Assembly (NCBI RefSeq): GCF_028618575.1
Contig: NZ_JAQITA010000003.1
Location: 62,001 to 126,000 of the forward strand
Length of the DNA stretch: 64,000 nucleotides
DNA from: Bartonella sp. ML70XJBT.G
GTDB lineage: Bacteria > Pseudomonadota > Alphaproteobacteria > Rhizobiales > Rhizobiaceae
Direction: 5' to 3'
In this document: positions 20,325 through 30,035 of the stretch, piece by piece
How positions within the stretch are numbered: position 1 is the first letter of the stretch
Layout: the number at the start of each line of letters is the position of its first letter
Made by a program: the position numbers and the translations under genes
The notes under the pieces: model-generated
What the model was told of the DNA's origin: nothing
The model's input: the letters and a program-made list of their open reading frames with translations, nothing else
Databases searched by the model: none

Positions 20325-21818
20325 ATGATGACAAAAAGTGACATTTCCTGTCAGGATTTTTTATTGGAAGACGATACCCTTCATGAAGAATGCGGAGTTT
20401 TTGGTATTCTTGGACATGAAGATGCAGCAACATTAACAGCTCTCGGGCTTCATGCACTTCAACATCGTGGACAAGAAGCAGCTGGGATTGTTTCTTATCA
20501 TAATAAAATGTTTCATCAAGAAAAGCATCTAGGCCTTGTTGGTGATCACTATACAAACCCTGCAACTCTTGCTCGTTTGCCGGGAAATCGTGCTATCGGT
20601 CATACCCGTTATTCAACAACTGGAGAAGTAGCATTACGCAATGTCCAACCTCTTTTTGCGGAATTAAAAGCTGGTGGTATTGCTATTGCCCATAATGGCA
20701 ATCTCACCAATGGTCTTACATTACGCCGCGAGCTCATTGCTTCTGGTGCTATCTGTCAATCAACCTCAGATTCAGAAGTTTTTCTTCATCTTATTGCTCG
20801 TTCGCGCTATGAATCATCTTCTGACCGTTTTGCTGATGCTATTCGGCAAGTGGAAGGGGGATATGCCATGTTAGCGCTTACACGGACCAAGCTCATTGCT
20901 GCACGCGATCCAACAGGTATTCGACCTCTCGTGATGGGTGAACTGGATGGTAAACCAATCTTCTGTTCTGAAACATGTGCCCTTGATATTATTGGAGCTA
21001 AATATGTCCGAGATGTCAAAAATGGAGAAATCATCATATGTGAAATCCAAAAAAATGGGGAAATTACTAAAAAATTTATAAAACCAGAGAATGAAAAACC
21101 AGAAAAGCTTTGCCTTTTTGAATATGTTTATTTTGCGCGCCCAGATTCGATTGTTGGAGGGCGGAGTGTTTACACGGTACGTAAAAATATGGGAATTCAT
21201 TTGGCACGGGAAGCCCCTTGTGAGGGTGACGTTGTGGTTCCCGTTCCCGATGGCGGAACACCTGCTGCGATTGGCTATGCACAGGAAATTGGAATTCCCT
21301 TTGAACTTGGTATTATTCGAAATCACTATGTTGGCCGCACTTTTATAGAACCAACGCAGCAAATTCGTGCTTTTGGAGTAAAATTAAAGCATTCTGCAAA
21401 TCGTTCTATCATCAAAGGCAAACGCGTCATTCTGGTTGATGATTCCATTGTGCGCGGAACAACCTCCCTTAAAATTGTGCGAATGCTCCGCGATGCGGGG
21501 GCAAAAGAAGTTCATATGCGTATTTCTAGCCCTATGATTTTCTATCCCGATTTTTATGGTATTGATACACCTAAAAGTGAAAGCTTATTAGCTAATAAAT
21601 ATCCGGATTTAAAATCTATGTGTCAGTTTGTTGGAGCTGACTCATTAGAATTTCTTTCAACAGATGGCCTGTATCTTGCTGTATCAGGAGAAAAACGAAA
21701 TAATGCTGATCCACAATTTACTGACCATTATTTCACCGGACATTATCCTACACATTTAGTGGATCAAGAAAATATCCCTCAAATTCATCAAGCATCGGTC
21801 CTTAAAACAAGAAATTAA
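20325..21818 (+). CDS. purF: Amidophosphoribosyltransferase
   Basis: First committed step of purine synthesis: PRPP plus glutamine gives 5-phosphoribosylamine. The N-terminal nucleophile glutaminase is exposed after a propeptide of about 22 residues, with the catalytic Cys in EECGVFGI. The GHTRYSTTG and NGNL motifs of the glutamine site follow, and the PRPP loop VILVDDSIVRGTT lies near residue 370. The length is 497. Two tandem ATG codons (20325, 20328) could both serve as start. No purine riboswitch is visible upstream. Confidence 0.96.
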   Translation: MMTKSDISCQDFLLEDDTLHEECGVFGILGHEDAATLTALGLHALQHRGQEAAGIVSYHNKMFHQEKHLGLVGDHYTNPATLARLPGNRAIGHTRYSTTGEVALRNVQPLFAELKAGGIAIAHNGNLTNGLTLRRELIASGAICQSTSDSEVFLHLIARSRYESSSDRFADAIRQVEGGYAMLALTRTKLIAARDPTGIRPLVMGELDGKPIFCSETCALDIIGAKYVRDVKNGEIIICEIQKNGEITKKFIKPENEKPEKLCLFEYVYFARPDSIVGGRSVYTVRKNMGIHLAREAPCEGDVVVPVPDGGTPAAIGYAQEIGIPFELGIIRNHYVGRTFIEPTQQIRAFGVKLKHSANRSIIKGKRVILVDDSIVRGTTSLKIVRMLRDAGAKEVHMRISSPMIFYPDFYGIDTPKSESLLANKYPDLKSMCQFVGADSLEFLSTDGLYLAVSGEKRNNADPQFTDHYFTGHYPTHLVDQENIPQIHQASVLKTRN

Positions 21819-21820
21819 TA

Positions 21821-22570
21821 ATGACAAAATTTGATTTTAGTCTTGTTGGTCGCATTGCACTTATTACTGGTGCTTCAAGAGGTATTGGCTACCATTTAGC
21901 TTTAGAACTCGCAGAACGGGGTGCTCACATTATCGCCCTTGCACGAACGGTTCGTGGACTTACTGAACTTGACAATCAAATCCAAAAAAAAGGGGCTTGT
22001 GCAACACTTGTTCCGCTCGACTTACATCATATGGAAAACATTGATACTCTGAGTATTTCAATTGCTAAACGCTGGCAGAAGCTCGACATTATGGTCGCAA
22101 ATGCAGGAATTCTTGGAACACTCTCACCAATCACTCATACCGACAATATGGTCTTTGAAGATGTTTTTCAAATAAACCTCATCAGCCAATGGCGTTTAAT
22201 GAAAGCTTTTGAACCCTTATTGCGTCAATCCGATGCTGGACGAGCAATTTTATTATCTTCAAGCGTTGCTCATGTTGCACGCGCGTTTTGGGGACCTTAT
22301 GCAGCCTCTAAAGCCGCTTTAGAAGTCCTTGCACGTTGCTGGGCAGAAGAACTCAAACAAACCCCTATCAAAATTAATTGTGTTGACCCAGGCGCAACAC
22401 GCACTGCTATGCGTGCACAAGCCATGCCTGGTGAAGATCCTCAAACTCTCCCTTCTCCACAAGAAGTCGCTGCAAAGATAGCGCATTTATCCTCACCTGA
22501 TTTGAAAGAAACAGGCAAACTGTTTAATGTCCGTAAAAATCGTTTTATGGATTATCATGTGCCTGATTAA
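21821..22570 (+). CDS. SDR family oxidoreductase
   Basis: Short-chain dehydrogenase/reductase, 249 residues. The cofactor loop GASRGIG is at about 17-23, NAG at about 93-95, the catalytic Ser in LLSSSVAH and the YAASK pair at about 160-164. The substrate is unknown. Its start is 2 bases after the purF stop, and a gene of this type follows purF in related Rhizobiales, so it belongs to the operon. The mid-region (WAEELKQTPIKINCVDPG) matches YciK-like oxidoreductases better than FabG. Confidence 0.85.
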   Translation: MTKFDFSLVGRIALITGASRGIGYHLALELAERGAHIIALARTVRGLTELDNQIQKKGACATLVPLDLHHMENIDTLSISIAKRWQKLDIMVANAGILGTLSPITHTDNMVFEDVFQINLISQWRLMKAFEPLLRQSDAGRAILLSSSVAHVARAFWGPYAASKAALEVLARCWAEELKQTPIKINCVDPGATRTAMRAQAMPGEDPQTLPSPQEVAAKIAHLSSPDLKETGKLFNVRKNRFMDYHVPD

Positions 22571-22634
22571 TCTAATATACTGATTGATAAAACTGATTTA
22601 TTCTTTCGCTTCAATGAAAATTCCAAAGACAGTT

Positions 22635-23075
22635 AAGACTTTCTCATTTCAAGTCTCTTTGCTTGCACGCCATAAAAGGAAGCTATGTGTGAAAAAAATT
22701 GTTGCAAAAAGAAAAAATAGCATAGCTCTTATCAACCGTTTAAAGATAAAAAAATGCGGAGCTAGCGTGTGGGTAAAAACTGTACAAGAAACGACTAAAA
22801 ACGCCTCTTATGAATGCTCTCAAATGCAAGGGCTATCGTAACATTGGGAGCTAGCAAATAGCATGAAGGTCTTGGCTTACTCCTTCATAAGCATAAAGAT
22901 GAGGGGAGACTATGGCTTTATCGTTACACCATTCACGGACACCATCGCGAAATGAGCTTTGGTGCCTTGAGAGATATCTCTTTAAAACAAGCCCGTGAAT
23001 TAGCAAACTAATGGCATTCTGTTTTATGTGAGAAACATGCCACCCATCACAGACATAGAAGAAAAACAACCAACC
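22635..23075 (+). pseudogene. Decayed phage-type integrase fragment, copy 1
   Basis: Read in the frame starting at 22847, bases 22847-23060 encode a broken N-terminal arm of a P4-type tyrosine integrase (DUF4102): GLLLHKHKDEGRLW, then YRYTIHGHHREMSFGALRD, then SLKQARELAN, interrupted by stops near 22859 and 23009. This matches the family pattern of W-x-x-x-Y, G-x-x-R-x-M-x-x-G and SL-x-x-AR. The catalytic domain is gone. The upstream part (22635-22846) aligns with the left part of copy 2 at 33302-33430. An 85-codon frame at 22584-22841 is probably meaningless. Confidence 0.75.
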
Positions 23076-23114
23076 TGAACTGAATTTCTCATACTTCTTC
23101 TCTTCTAAAAAATA

Positions 23115-23954
23115 CTATGACTCTTGGATAGTTTTAACGTTGTTTTTTTTGCCTTCCAAAACAACCCGTTTATTATAAGCCATAAAACTACAAGGAAGAA
23201 AAATCATATAGCCAATAGCTGTAATCAATAAAGTATACCATGTATAGGTTGCAAGAAAACCTACATAAATAACCACCCCTAACATGCACGGTACAACGAT
23301 ATCGCGCCTTAGATTTTGGTCTATTGTTTTTGCATTCCATACTGGTAGACGGCTCACTAAAAGAAAAGCAATAATCACAGTATAAAGGCTAAAAAATAAT
23401 GCCCAGCTCCAACTTGGCATCAAACCAAGAGCTCCTAAATACATAGGTAATAAAAGCAATAATGCCCCCGCTGGTGCAGGAACACCAACAAAATAACTTT
23501 CCTTCCATTTGGGTATATCAGCATTGTCCAACATCACATTAAAGCGCGCTAATCGCAAACAACAAGCAACACAATAGACAAGTGCCGCGACCCAACCAAC
23601 TTGGTGTGCTTGAGTCAAAACAAACGAATAAACAATAAGTGCAGGTGCAACCCCAAAATTAACCACATCAGCAAGAGAATCCATCTGTGCTCCAAAAGAT
23701 GAACTCCCATCCATCAAACGAGCAATACGGCCATCCGCACCATCTAAAACTGCAGCTAAAAGCACCATTAAAATAGCCCCCTCATAGCGATGCTCAAAAG
23801 CTAAACGAATACTGCTCATTCCTGCACAAATTGCTAAAATCGTGATGATATTGGGAACAACATACCGCATCGGTGTAGGTGAACGCCATCGATTTGCAAC
23901 GTCATCATACTGTCCCTCAGGATTAAATGAAGAAAATAGCGAAAAGTTTTTCAT
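23115..23954 (-). CDS. pssA: CDP-diacylglycerol-serine O-phosphatidyltransferase
   Basis: Makes phosphatidylserine from CDP-diacylglycerol and serine in the inner membrane. The CDP-alcohol phosphotransferase motif is intact: DGADGRIAR followed by GAQMDSLAD (about residues 90-116). Eight or so hydrophobic segments follow the type II PssA layout. It has 279 residues. It lies 8 bases downstream of psd, so the two successive phosphatidylethanolamine steps are co-expressed. Confidence 0.95.
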   Translation of the reverse strand: MKNFSLFSSFNPEGQYDDVANRWRSPTPMRYVVPNIITILAICAGMSSIRLAFEHRYEGAILMVLLAAVLDGADGRIARLMDGSSSFGAQMDSLADVVNFGVAPALIVYSFVLTQAHQVGWVAALVYCVACCLRLARFNVMLDNADIPKWKESYFVGVPAPAGALLLLLPMYLGALGLMPSWSWALFFSLYTVIIAFLLVSRLPVWNAKTIDQNLRRDIVVPCMLGVVIYVGFLATYTWYTLLITAIGYMIFLPCSFMAYNKRVVLEGKKNNVKTIQES

Positions 23955-23962
23955 TATTCATC

Positions 23963-24661
23963 CTAATCAAATCTAAAATCAGTGGTAGCACTCTTCTCAT
24001 CAAAAGAACCTAATACTGTTTCTCCAGCAATTGCTATCTGGCCAACAGCAACACGTAATTTCACTGCAGTTGGTATATAAATATCAAGGCGAGAACCAAA
24101 ACGAATCAATCCAAATCTTTCTCCAACCGTAACAGAATCATTTTCTTTCGCCCAACAAACAATACGGCGAGCAAGCATTCCAGCTATCTGTACCATACCA
24201 ATTTTACCATGTTTGCTGTCAATCACCATCCCATTGCGCTCATTAAATTGACTAGCCTTATCAAGCTCAGCATTGACAAACCGTCCTGGACGATAAACGA
24301 TAGACTCTATTGTACCACTTATGGGAATACGGTTAATATGGCAGGAAAAAATATCCATAAACACAGAAATACGGATCATCTCTTCTTTCCCTAATCCCAA
24401 TTCTTCTGGTGGAACACATGGCTCAACAAATGAGATACGCCCATCCGCAGGAGACATAATCCAATCGGAGTTCAAAGGAATCACACGATCTGGATCACGG
24501 AAAAAGTATATACACCACACTGTGAGAACAAAACCACACCAAAACAAGGGACTCCATATCCAACCAAGAATGAGCGAAATAATAAAAAACGCTACAATAA
24601 AAGGATAACCTTCTTTATGAATTGGCGTAAAACCATTATGGATAGATTGTAGAATACTCAT
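23963..24661 (-). CDS. psd: Phosphatidylserine decarboxylase proenzyme
   Basis: Converts phosphatidylserine to phosphatidylethanolamine. It is the short (232-residue) Psd type: two N-terminal membrane segments (about 22-50), then the catalytic domain with MSPADGRI and the self-cleavage site LGS near residue 218, where the Ser becomes the pyruvoyl group of the small subunit. AGGAA precedes the ATG. Partner of pssA directly downstream. Confidence 0.94.
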   Translation of the reverse strand: MSILQSIHNGFTPIHKEGYPFIVAFFIISLILGWIWSPLFWCGFVLTVWCIYFFRDPDRVIPLNSDWIMSPADGRISFVEPCVPPEELGLGKEEMIRISVFMDIFSCHINRIPISGTIESIVYRPGRFVNAELDKASQFNERNGMVIDSKHGKIGMVQIAGMLARRIVCWAKENDSVTVGERFGLIRFGSRLDIYIPTAVKLRVAVGQIAIAGETVLGSFDEKSATTDFRFD

Positions 24662-24778
24662 ATAATTTCCTATTCATAGTATAACCTAAATAAGCCATAA
24701 ACGCTTTTGTTCCTCACTATCCCTTTCTGTACCGAACCAATCACTCCATATAAAGTCATAAATCACATTTTGCGCAGC

Positions 24779-26662
24779 TTATTTTTTACGATTAACAACA
24801 CCCATTTCATCTTCTTCACGCATTTTACGTAATTTTTCTTCCGCTTGCGATGCTTCAAGCTGTTTATTCCACATGGAAGCATATAGACCTTTTTTACGTA
24901 AAAGCTCTGCATGTGTCCCATTTTCAATAATACGACCATTTTTAAGAACCAAAATTTCATCAGCATTTATAATGGTAGAAAGACGGTGCGCAATGATCAA
25001 TGTTGTACGCCCACGGCTAACAATATCTAATGCTTGTTGAATTTCTTGTTCCGTCGCCGTATCAAGAGCTGCGGTTGCTTCATCTAAAATAAGAAGCGGA
25101 GGAGCTTTTAACAATGTCCGAGCAATAGCCACACGTTGTTTTTCACCACCTGACAGCTTAAGCCCACGCTCACCGACCATAGATTGAAAGCCTTCCGGAA
25201 GCATTTCAATAAATTTTGATATCTGTGCCATTTCAGCAGCTTTACGCACCTCTTCATCTGTAGCACTTGGACGCCCATAGCAAATATTATAGGATATTGT
25301 ATCATTAAATAACACTGTGTCTTGGGGAACCATCCCAATAGCTTCACGCAAACTTTTTTGCGTTACATCACGGATATCTTGTCCATCAATGGTGATAGAG
25401 CCTGCATTAACGTCATAAAAACGAAACAGTAATCGAGCAATTGTCGATTTACCCGCACCTGATGGACCAACAATGGCAACAGTTTTGCCTCTGGGAATCT
25501 CAAAGGTGATCTCTTTGAGAATCTGGCGAGAGGGCTCATAGGAGAAATTTACCTGATTAAAGCGAATGTTACCACCCTCTATCACCAATGGTTTAGCATC
25601 TGATTTATCAACGATTTCCTGCTGAACATCTAAAAGATCAAACATGGCTTCAATATCCGTCAGCCCTTGCCGAATGTCACGATAAATTGAACCAATAAAA
25701 TTGAGAGGAATAGAAAGTTGGATTAAAAGTGTATTAATAAAAACGAAATCTCCCAAAGTCTGTGTTTTATGAAAAACTTCATAAGCAGACATCACCATCA
25801 GAATAGTCATCCCAATGCCAAAAATAAGAGCCTGACCAAAATTAAGCCAACTTAATGATGTCCAAATTTTTGTTGCCGATTTTTCATAATTTGCCATCGA
25901 AGCATCAAATCGACGTGCTTCCAAATTTTCATTACAAAAATATTTGACCGTTTCAAAATTCAAAAGAGAATCCACAGCACGTGTATTGGCCTCTGTATCT
26001 GCTGTATTCATTTCTTGCCGAATACGAATACGCCAATCACTCGCCTTAATTGTGAACCAAGTATATAAACCAACCATTATCACAACGATGAAGACATAAT
26101 GCCATCCATAGCTTATTTGAAAGACAAATGCTGTTAAAATAAACTCTAAAACCGTTGGAACTGTATTGAGAATTGAAAATCTCACGATAGCTTCAATTCC
26201 CTTTGTACCACGCTCAATCACACGAGAAAGCCCACCAGTTCGCTTTTCTAAATGAAATCGCAAAGACAATCCATGAATATGCACAAAAGTCTGATAGGCG
26301 AGCTGACGAATAGCGTGTTGACCAACAGTTGCAAACAGAGAATCGCGTAACTGATTGAGTGCGGACTGAACAATACGTGCAACATTATATGCCAAAACAA
26401 GCATAATGGGAATAGTCCAACTCGATGGAAGCCATACGGGTAGATTAAAGCTGGCATCAAGCGTATTTGTAGCATATTTAAAAAAATAAGGCACCGAAAT
26501 AAGGAACAGCTTGGCTAAAACAAGGTAAAATATTGCCCATAGAACACGTATTTTCAAATCGCGCCGATTAGTCGGCCACATATAAGGCCATAAATTATAT
26601 AGTGTGCGAAATGTCTGACCTGTCTCTGACGATACAGTTTTTATCGTTTCATTGCGTTTCAT
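24779..26662 (-). CDS. Atm1-type ABC exporter (fused permease/ATPase)
   Basis: Half-transporter of 627 residues: a six-helix membrane domain (about 40-330), then an ATPase with Walker [10 protein letters not shown] (about 400-408), Q-loop VPQDTVLFN, signature LSGGEKQR and Walker B LLILDEATAALD. The N-terminal WPYMWPTNRRDLK segment and overall similarity fit Atm1/HMT1-like exporters (mitochondrial Atm1; bacterial members export glutathione conjugates and metal-thiol complexes). The substrate is not established for this protein. AAAGG precedes the ATG, and a perfect hairpin lies 28 bases upstream. Confidence 0.88.
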   Translation of the reverse strand: MKRNETIKTVSSETGQTFRTLYNLWPYMWPTNRRDLKIRVLWAIFYLVLAKLFLISVPYFFKYATNTLDASFNLPVWLPSSWTIPIMLVLAYNVARIVQSALNQLRDSLFATVGQHAIRQLAYQTFVHIHGLSLRFHLEKRTGGLSRVIERGTKGIEAIVRFSILNTVPTVLEFILTAFVFQISYGWHYVFIVVIMVGLYTWFTIKASDWRIRIRQEMNTADTEANTRAVDSLLNFETVKYFCNENLEARRFDASMANYEKSATKIWTSLSWLNFGQALIFGIGMTILMVMSAYEVFHKTQTLGDFVFINTLLIQLSIPLNFIGSIYRDIRQGLTDIEAMFDLLDVQQEIVDKSDAKPLVIEGGNIRFNQVNFSYEPSRQILKEITFEIPRGKTVAIVGPSGAGKSTIARLLFRFYDVNAGSITIDGQDIRDVTQKSLREAIGMVPQDTVLFNDTISYNICYGRPSATDEEVRKAAEMAQISKFIEMLPEGFQSMVGERGLKLSGGEKQRVAIARTLLKAPPLLILDEATAALDTATEQEIQQALDIVSRGRTTLIIAHRLSTIINADEILVLKNGRIIENGTHAELLRKKGLYASMWNKQLEASQAEEKLRKMREEDEMGVVNRKK

Positions 26663-26689
26663 AAAGCCTTTACTTCTCTATCATCTCCT

Positions 26690-26714
26690 CAACAGGGGCT
26701 GACCTCCCCTGTTG
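26690..26714 (-). terminator. Perfect hairpin upstream of the ABC exporter
   Basis: CAACAGGGG (26690-26698) and CCCCTGTTG (26706-26714) form a 9-bp stem with a 7-base loop between the DUF421 gene and the ABC exporter, both leftward. No T-run follows in the leftward direction, so it may be an attenuator, a processing site or a weak terminator. Confidence 0.5.
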
Positions 26715-26778
26715 CTGCTCATTTGTCATAGTCTGTCTTCTATCGCTTCCAATAAGCTTTACCTCTTCGCATTTGAGG

Positions 26779-27453
26779 TTAGACTGTTTTGGAAAAAGGA
26801 ACAAGAAATAATCCCTTAGAAAGTTTATTATTTTGATCTGTGTGCTCATACCATTCTGCTGCAAATAAACTTTCAACCTTGACACGCTTTTTTTTCAATT
26901 CAGCTTGAAGCCATGTTTTTGATTTACCAATTTCTTTAAGTCCTTCTTCGATAACTTCACCATTTTCTACTAAAATTGTAGCTTTCTTACCGTCTTCCTT
27001 TTTAATAATGGTGCAATCGCCATTAGTTTCTAAACGAACAAACGCAGCTTCATGTAAACTACAACCTTTAATACGCAACATTGTAATGAAATCATTAACA
27101 CTGAGACCTAAACTCTGAATTTTATCTATTTGAAATACACCATCTAAAACTAATGTGATATTTCGTCCTGTAACAAGGCGACGAAAAAAAACAGAATGAC
27201 GTGCAAAAAAATTAAGAGATGTAACCAAAGCTTGCCAAATACATAAAACAATCAACAGCCGAGTACTACTAATATTTGGATTATAAATAACGCCACCAAT
27301 AATACTCCCCATTACAAAATTGCTGACCAAATCAACAGGGGTCATTTGACTAAGACTACCGCGCCCCGTCGTTCTTAAAATCAATAGAAAAGCAACAAGA
27401 CCTACAGCTAATTTAAGTGCAACATATCCATAACTATATATAAATTCCATCAC
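26779..27453 (-). CDS. DUF421 (YetF-like) membrane protein
   Basis: A 224-residue protein with three N-terminal membrane segments (about residues 7-25, 37-58, 62-82) and a cytoplasmic alpha/beta domain. It shows the DUF421 hallmarks TGRGSLSQMTPVDLV and the G-x-I-I-G-G-V-I-Y-N segment. The function is not firmly known; relatives in Bacillus affect spore germination and membrane properties. GGGAG precedes the ATG. It lies 38 bases downstream of cysS. Confidence 0.85.
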   Translation of the reverse strand: MMEFIYSYGYVALKLAVGLVAFLLILRTTGRGSLSQMTPVDLVSNFVMGSIIGGVIYNPNISSTRLLIVLCIWQALVTSLNFFARHSVFFRRLVTGRNITLVLDGVFQIDKIQSLGLSVNDFITMLRIKGCSLHEAAFVRLETNGDCTIIKKEDGKKATILVENGEVIEEGLKEIGKSKTWLQAELKKKRVKVESLFAAEWYEHTDQNNKLSKGLFLVPFSKTV

Positions 27454-27491
27454 ATTCTCCCTTTTTTATGAGAGCTGCTGGAATAAGAAAA

Positions 27492-28997
27492 TCACCGCTT
27501 TACTTCCCACATCGTTATACGCTCACCAGTCTGTGGGTCTTTTTTATCTTTTAAAAGAATCCCCTCAGCTGCCAGCTCATCACGAATTGTATCCGCAGCC
27601 CCCCACTCTTTATTATGGATAAGCCGTAGTCTTTCGGCAATGCGTTGATCGATAAATTTTACATCAAGAGAAGCTTTTTTCATAAACAATGGGCACTGTA
27701 CATCTGTTATCCACTCTTGGTACAACAACCCCAATAAATTCATCCCATTGGCTAAAGCCACACTATCCCCTGTTTTATAAAACTTTCGCAAAAGAGCAAA
27801 TGCATTCGGAGTATTTAAATCGTCACTTAGTACACTTATCAAAGAATCATCAACCACTTCATTTTTGTTCATCTTCTCTCTTTTGGAGCGAAGCAATTCA
27901 TACCAACGATAAAGTTCACTACTAGAATGCGCTAAACGCTGAGCTGTCCAATTTAATGGTTCCCGATAATGCGTTTGTAACATTGAAAAACGCGCAGACA
28001 AACCAGCCCAATTTTGTTTCATTTTATCGGTTAACGCATCATTAAGTTCAAAGAAATCACTCTTTAAAATAGAACGAATAGTCATGAAATTGCCAAGGCT
28101 TTTTGACATCTTCTTGCCTTCAACTTGCAAAAAACCGTTATGCATCCAAAAGTTAGCCATTCGCTTAGTCCCAAAAGCTGAACAACTTTGTGCAATCTCA
28201 TTTTCGTGATGGGGAAAAATCAAATCAATGCCACCACCATGGATATCAAAAATATTTGCTGATGGATCATCACAGTTTAGACCACCACCGTATGGTTCTA
28301 ACAGCTTTGCCATTGACATTGCAGAACATTCAATATGCCAACCTGGACGTCCTAAAACAGAAATTCCTGCCGGTGATGTCCAACCTGGTTCTCCCTCCAC
28401 AGAAGGCTTCCATAGAACAAAATCCATCTCCTCCCTTTTATAAGCAGCAACATCGACGCGTGCACCCGCTCTCATTTCCTCCAACGAGCGTTTAGCAAAT
28501 GCCCCATAATGGGGATGATTTTTTATACTACTGACAGAAAATAATATATGATTTTCTGCTTTATACGCGTGCCCTTTTTCAAGTAACCTTTCAATCAAAT
28601 AGCACATTTCCTCTAAATGATCCGTTGCGCGTGGTTGGCTGGTCGGTAAAAGACAACCAAGTGCTACCGTATCTTGTTGAAATTGAGAAGAGGTACGCTC
28701 GCTTAATCGGCGAATAGCTTCATTAAGTGCTAATTCTGGATATTCGTGGGCTGCTCGTGCATTAATTTTATCATCTACATCTGTAATATTGCGCGCATAT
28801 ATAACATGCTCGCTGCCATAGATATAACGCAATAAGCGAAATAAAATGTCGAAAACAACTACAGGGCGTGCATTTCCTATGTGTGCATCATCATAAACTG
28901 TTGGACCACAAACATAAAGACGCACTTTTGTCGCATCTATCGGCGTAAAAATTTCTTTTTTACGTGTAAGCGTATTATAAAATTGCAACTTACTCAT
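27492..28997 (-). CDS. cysS: Cysteinyl-tRNA synthetase
   Basis: Class I aminoacyl-tRNA synthetase. The zinc ligand Cys lies in YVCGPTVYD (about residue 29). The HIGH-type motif is HIGNARP (about 36-42), [10 protein letters not shown] supplies further zinc ligands and KMSKSLGNF is the KMSKS loop. It has 501 residues. The ATG is preceded by CGGAGTATAATA. The promoter must lie in the 440-base spacer to the right. Confidence 0.97.
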   Translation of the reverse strand: MSKLQFYNTLTRKKEIFTPIDATKVRLYVCGPTVYDDAHIGNARPVVVFDILFRLLRYIYGSEHVIYARNITDVDDKINARAAHEYPELALNEAIRRLSERTSSQFQQDTVALGCLLPTSQPRATDHLEEMCYLIERLLEKGHAYKAENHILFSVSSIKNHPHYGAFAKRSLEEMRAGARVDVAAYKREEMDFVLWKPSVEGEPGWTSPAGISVLGRPGWHIECSAMSMAKLLEPYGGGLNCDDPSANIFDIHGGGIDLIFPHHENEIAQSCSAFGTKRMANFWMHNGFLQVEGKKMSKSLGNFMTIRSILKSDFFELNDALTDKMKQNWAGLSARFSMLQTHYREPLNWTAQRLAHSSSELYRWYELLRSKREKMNKNEVVDDSLISVLSDDLNTPNAFALLRKFYKTGDSVALANGMNLLGLLYQEWITDVQCPLFMKKASLDVKFIDQRIAERLRLIHNKEWGAADTIRDELAAEGILLKDKKDPQTGERITMWEVKR

Positions 28998-29270
28998 TAT
29001 TATACTCCGTTCGCGATAAACTCACCGCTCCTCCAAGTAATCTTACCAAAAATCATTACATTATGTGATTTAAGCTCAAACTTTTGTATAGATTATGTAA
29101 AATTTCTCATAAGTCCCCCATTTATTTAGGCTCTCTCTATCATCTGTGAGAAAAACAGTCCATTTTATTTGATTGGACTATTCTGTTGGTCCATATTTTT
29201 TGATGAGGATATTATCACAGATAAAAAATCTACAACGAACAATACACTGTAAATTTATACAAGGAGTAGA

Positions 29271-29366
29271 ATGTATACAGAAAATCTGAAATTTTTAACT
29301 CCACAAAACTTTGTTAGAGTGTTCAATAGTTCCATGAGGCTTTTCTTATTCTCTTTCATGCCCTAA
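29271..29366 (+). CDS. Candidate 31-residue ORF with a strong ribosome-binding site
   Basis: ATG at 29271 follows AAGGAG with a 4-base spacer and opens a 31-codon frame (MYTENLKFLTPQNF, then VRVFNSSMRLF, then LFSFMP). The spacer is rather short, but the ribosome-binding site is the best in this 440-base gap. It may be a real small protein, a leader peptide for the TIGR02301 gene 70 bases downstream, or the leftover N-terminus of a lost gene. I do not recognise it. Confidence 0.3.
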   Translation: MYTENLKFLTPQNFVRVFNSSMRLFLFSFMP

Positions 29367-29436
29367 ATTTTATAATGTGTTTGCTCTTGGTATGAGGCAC
29401 AAACTCTTTTATCCGCATCATTTTGTTTGAAATTGT

Positions 29437-29892
29437 ATGAAAACTTATTCGAAGTTGGCAAAACCAATGCATAATATATTGATAAAAATTGTTTTTTTTA
29501 TATTTTTTTTCGCTTTCACACCCACTTTTGCACAACAATCACCACCCTATGAGACAAAATTGTTACGGCTAGCAGAAATTTTGGGCGCCCTACACTCTCT
29601 ACAAAATCTTTGCGGCACTCCAACAAACCAATGGTATAACTATATGAATGCACTGATTGAAGCAGAACAACCAATACCACAAAGACGCTCTTATTTTTAC
29701 GCAGCGTTTAATGAAGCCTATCGTGCTTTTTCAGAAAGTTATCATCACTGTACCCCATCGGCAATTGAAGCCAATCAAAGATATATTAAAGAAGGAAGAT
29801 CCTTATCCGAAAACCTTCTCATGTATTATAATATTCAACCTGTCCCAAATTACCAAACTCTTGATTTGAGCACCCCTGCTGACAAAAAATAA
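29437..29892 (+). CDS. TIGR02301 family secreted protein
   Basis: A 151-residue protein with a signal peptide (hydrophobic stretch at about residues 14-30, cleavage near FAQQ). The mature part has conserved LAEILGALHSLQ..C (about 43-56), W near 62, the FNEAYRAF segment and a second Cys in HHCTPSA (about 107), which suggests a disulfide. This pattern fits TIGR02301, an uncharacterised alphaproteobacterial periplasmic family often near cysS. ATG 29467 is a possible alternative start. Confidence 0.75.
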   Translation: MKTYSKLAKPMHNILIKIVFFIFFFAFTPTFAQQSPPYETKLLRLAEILGALHSLQNLCGTPTNQWYNYMNALIEAEQPIPQRRSYFYAAFNEAYRAFSESYHHCTPSAIEANQRYIKEGRSLSENLLMYYNIQPVPNYQTLDLSTPADKK

Positions 29893-30035
29893 AGAGAGTC
29901 ACAACCTGCTTTTATATAAATATGGTCATTTTTAGAGAATGCCCCCTCCATACGCTTTTATCTTCGTCGATAAAATTACCACGTGCACCCTTATGCCAAT
30001 AAAGTTATTTCATAAAAAGCACCAATTTTATTTGG

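Noticed and set aside
22584-22841. 85-codon open frame after the SDR gene
   Set aside because: No ribosome-binding site, odd composition, and it overlaps the left part of the integrase remnant in another frame; its homologous stretch at 33302-33430 is not open.
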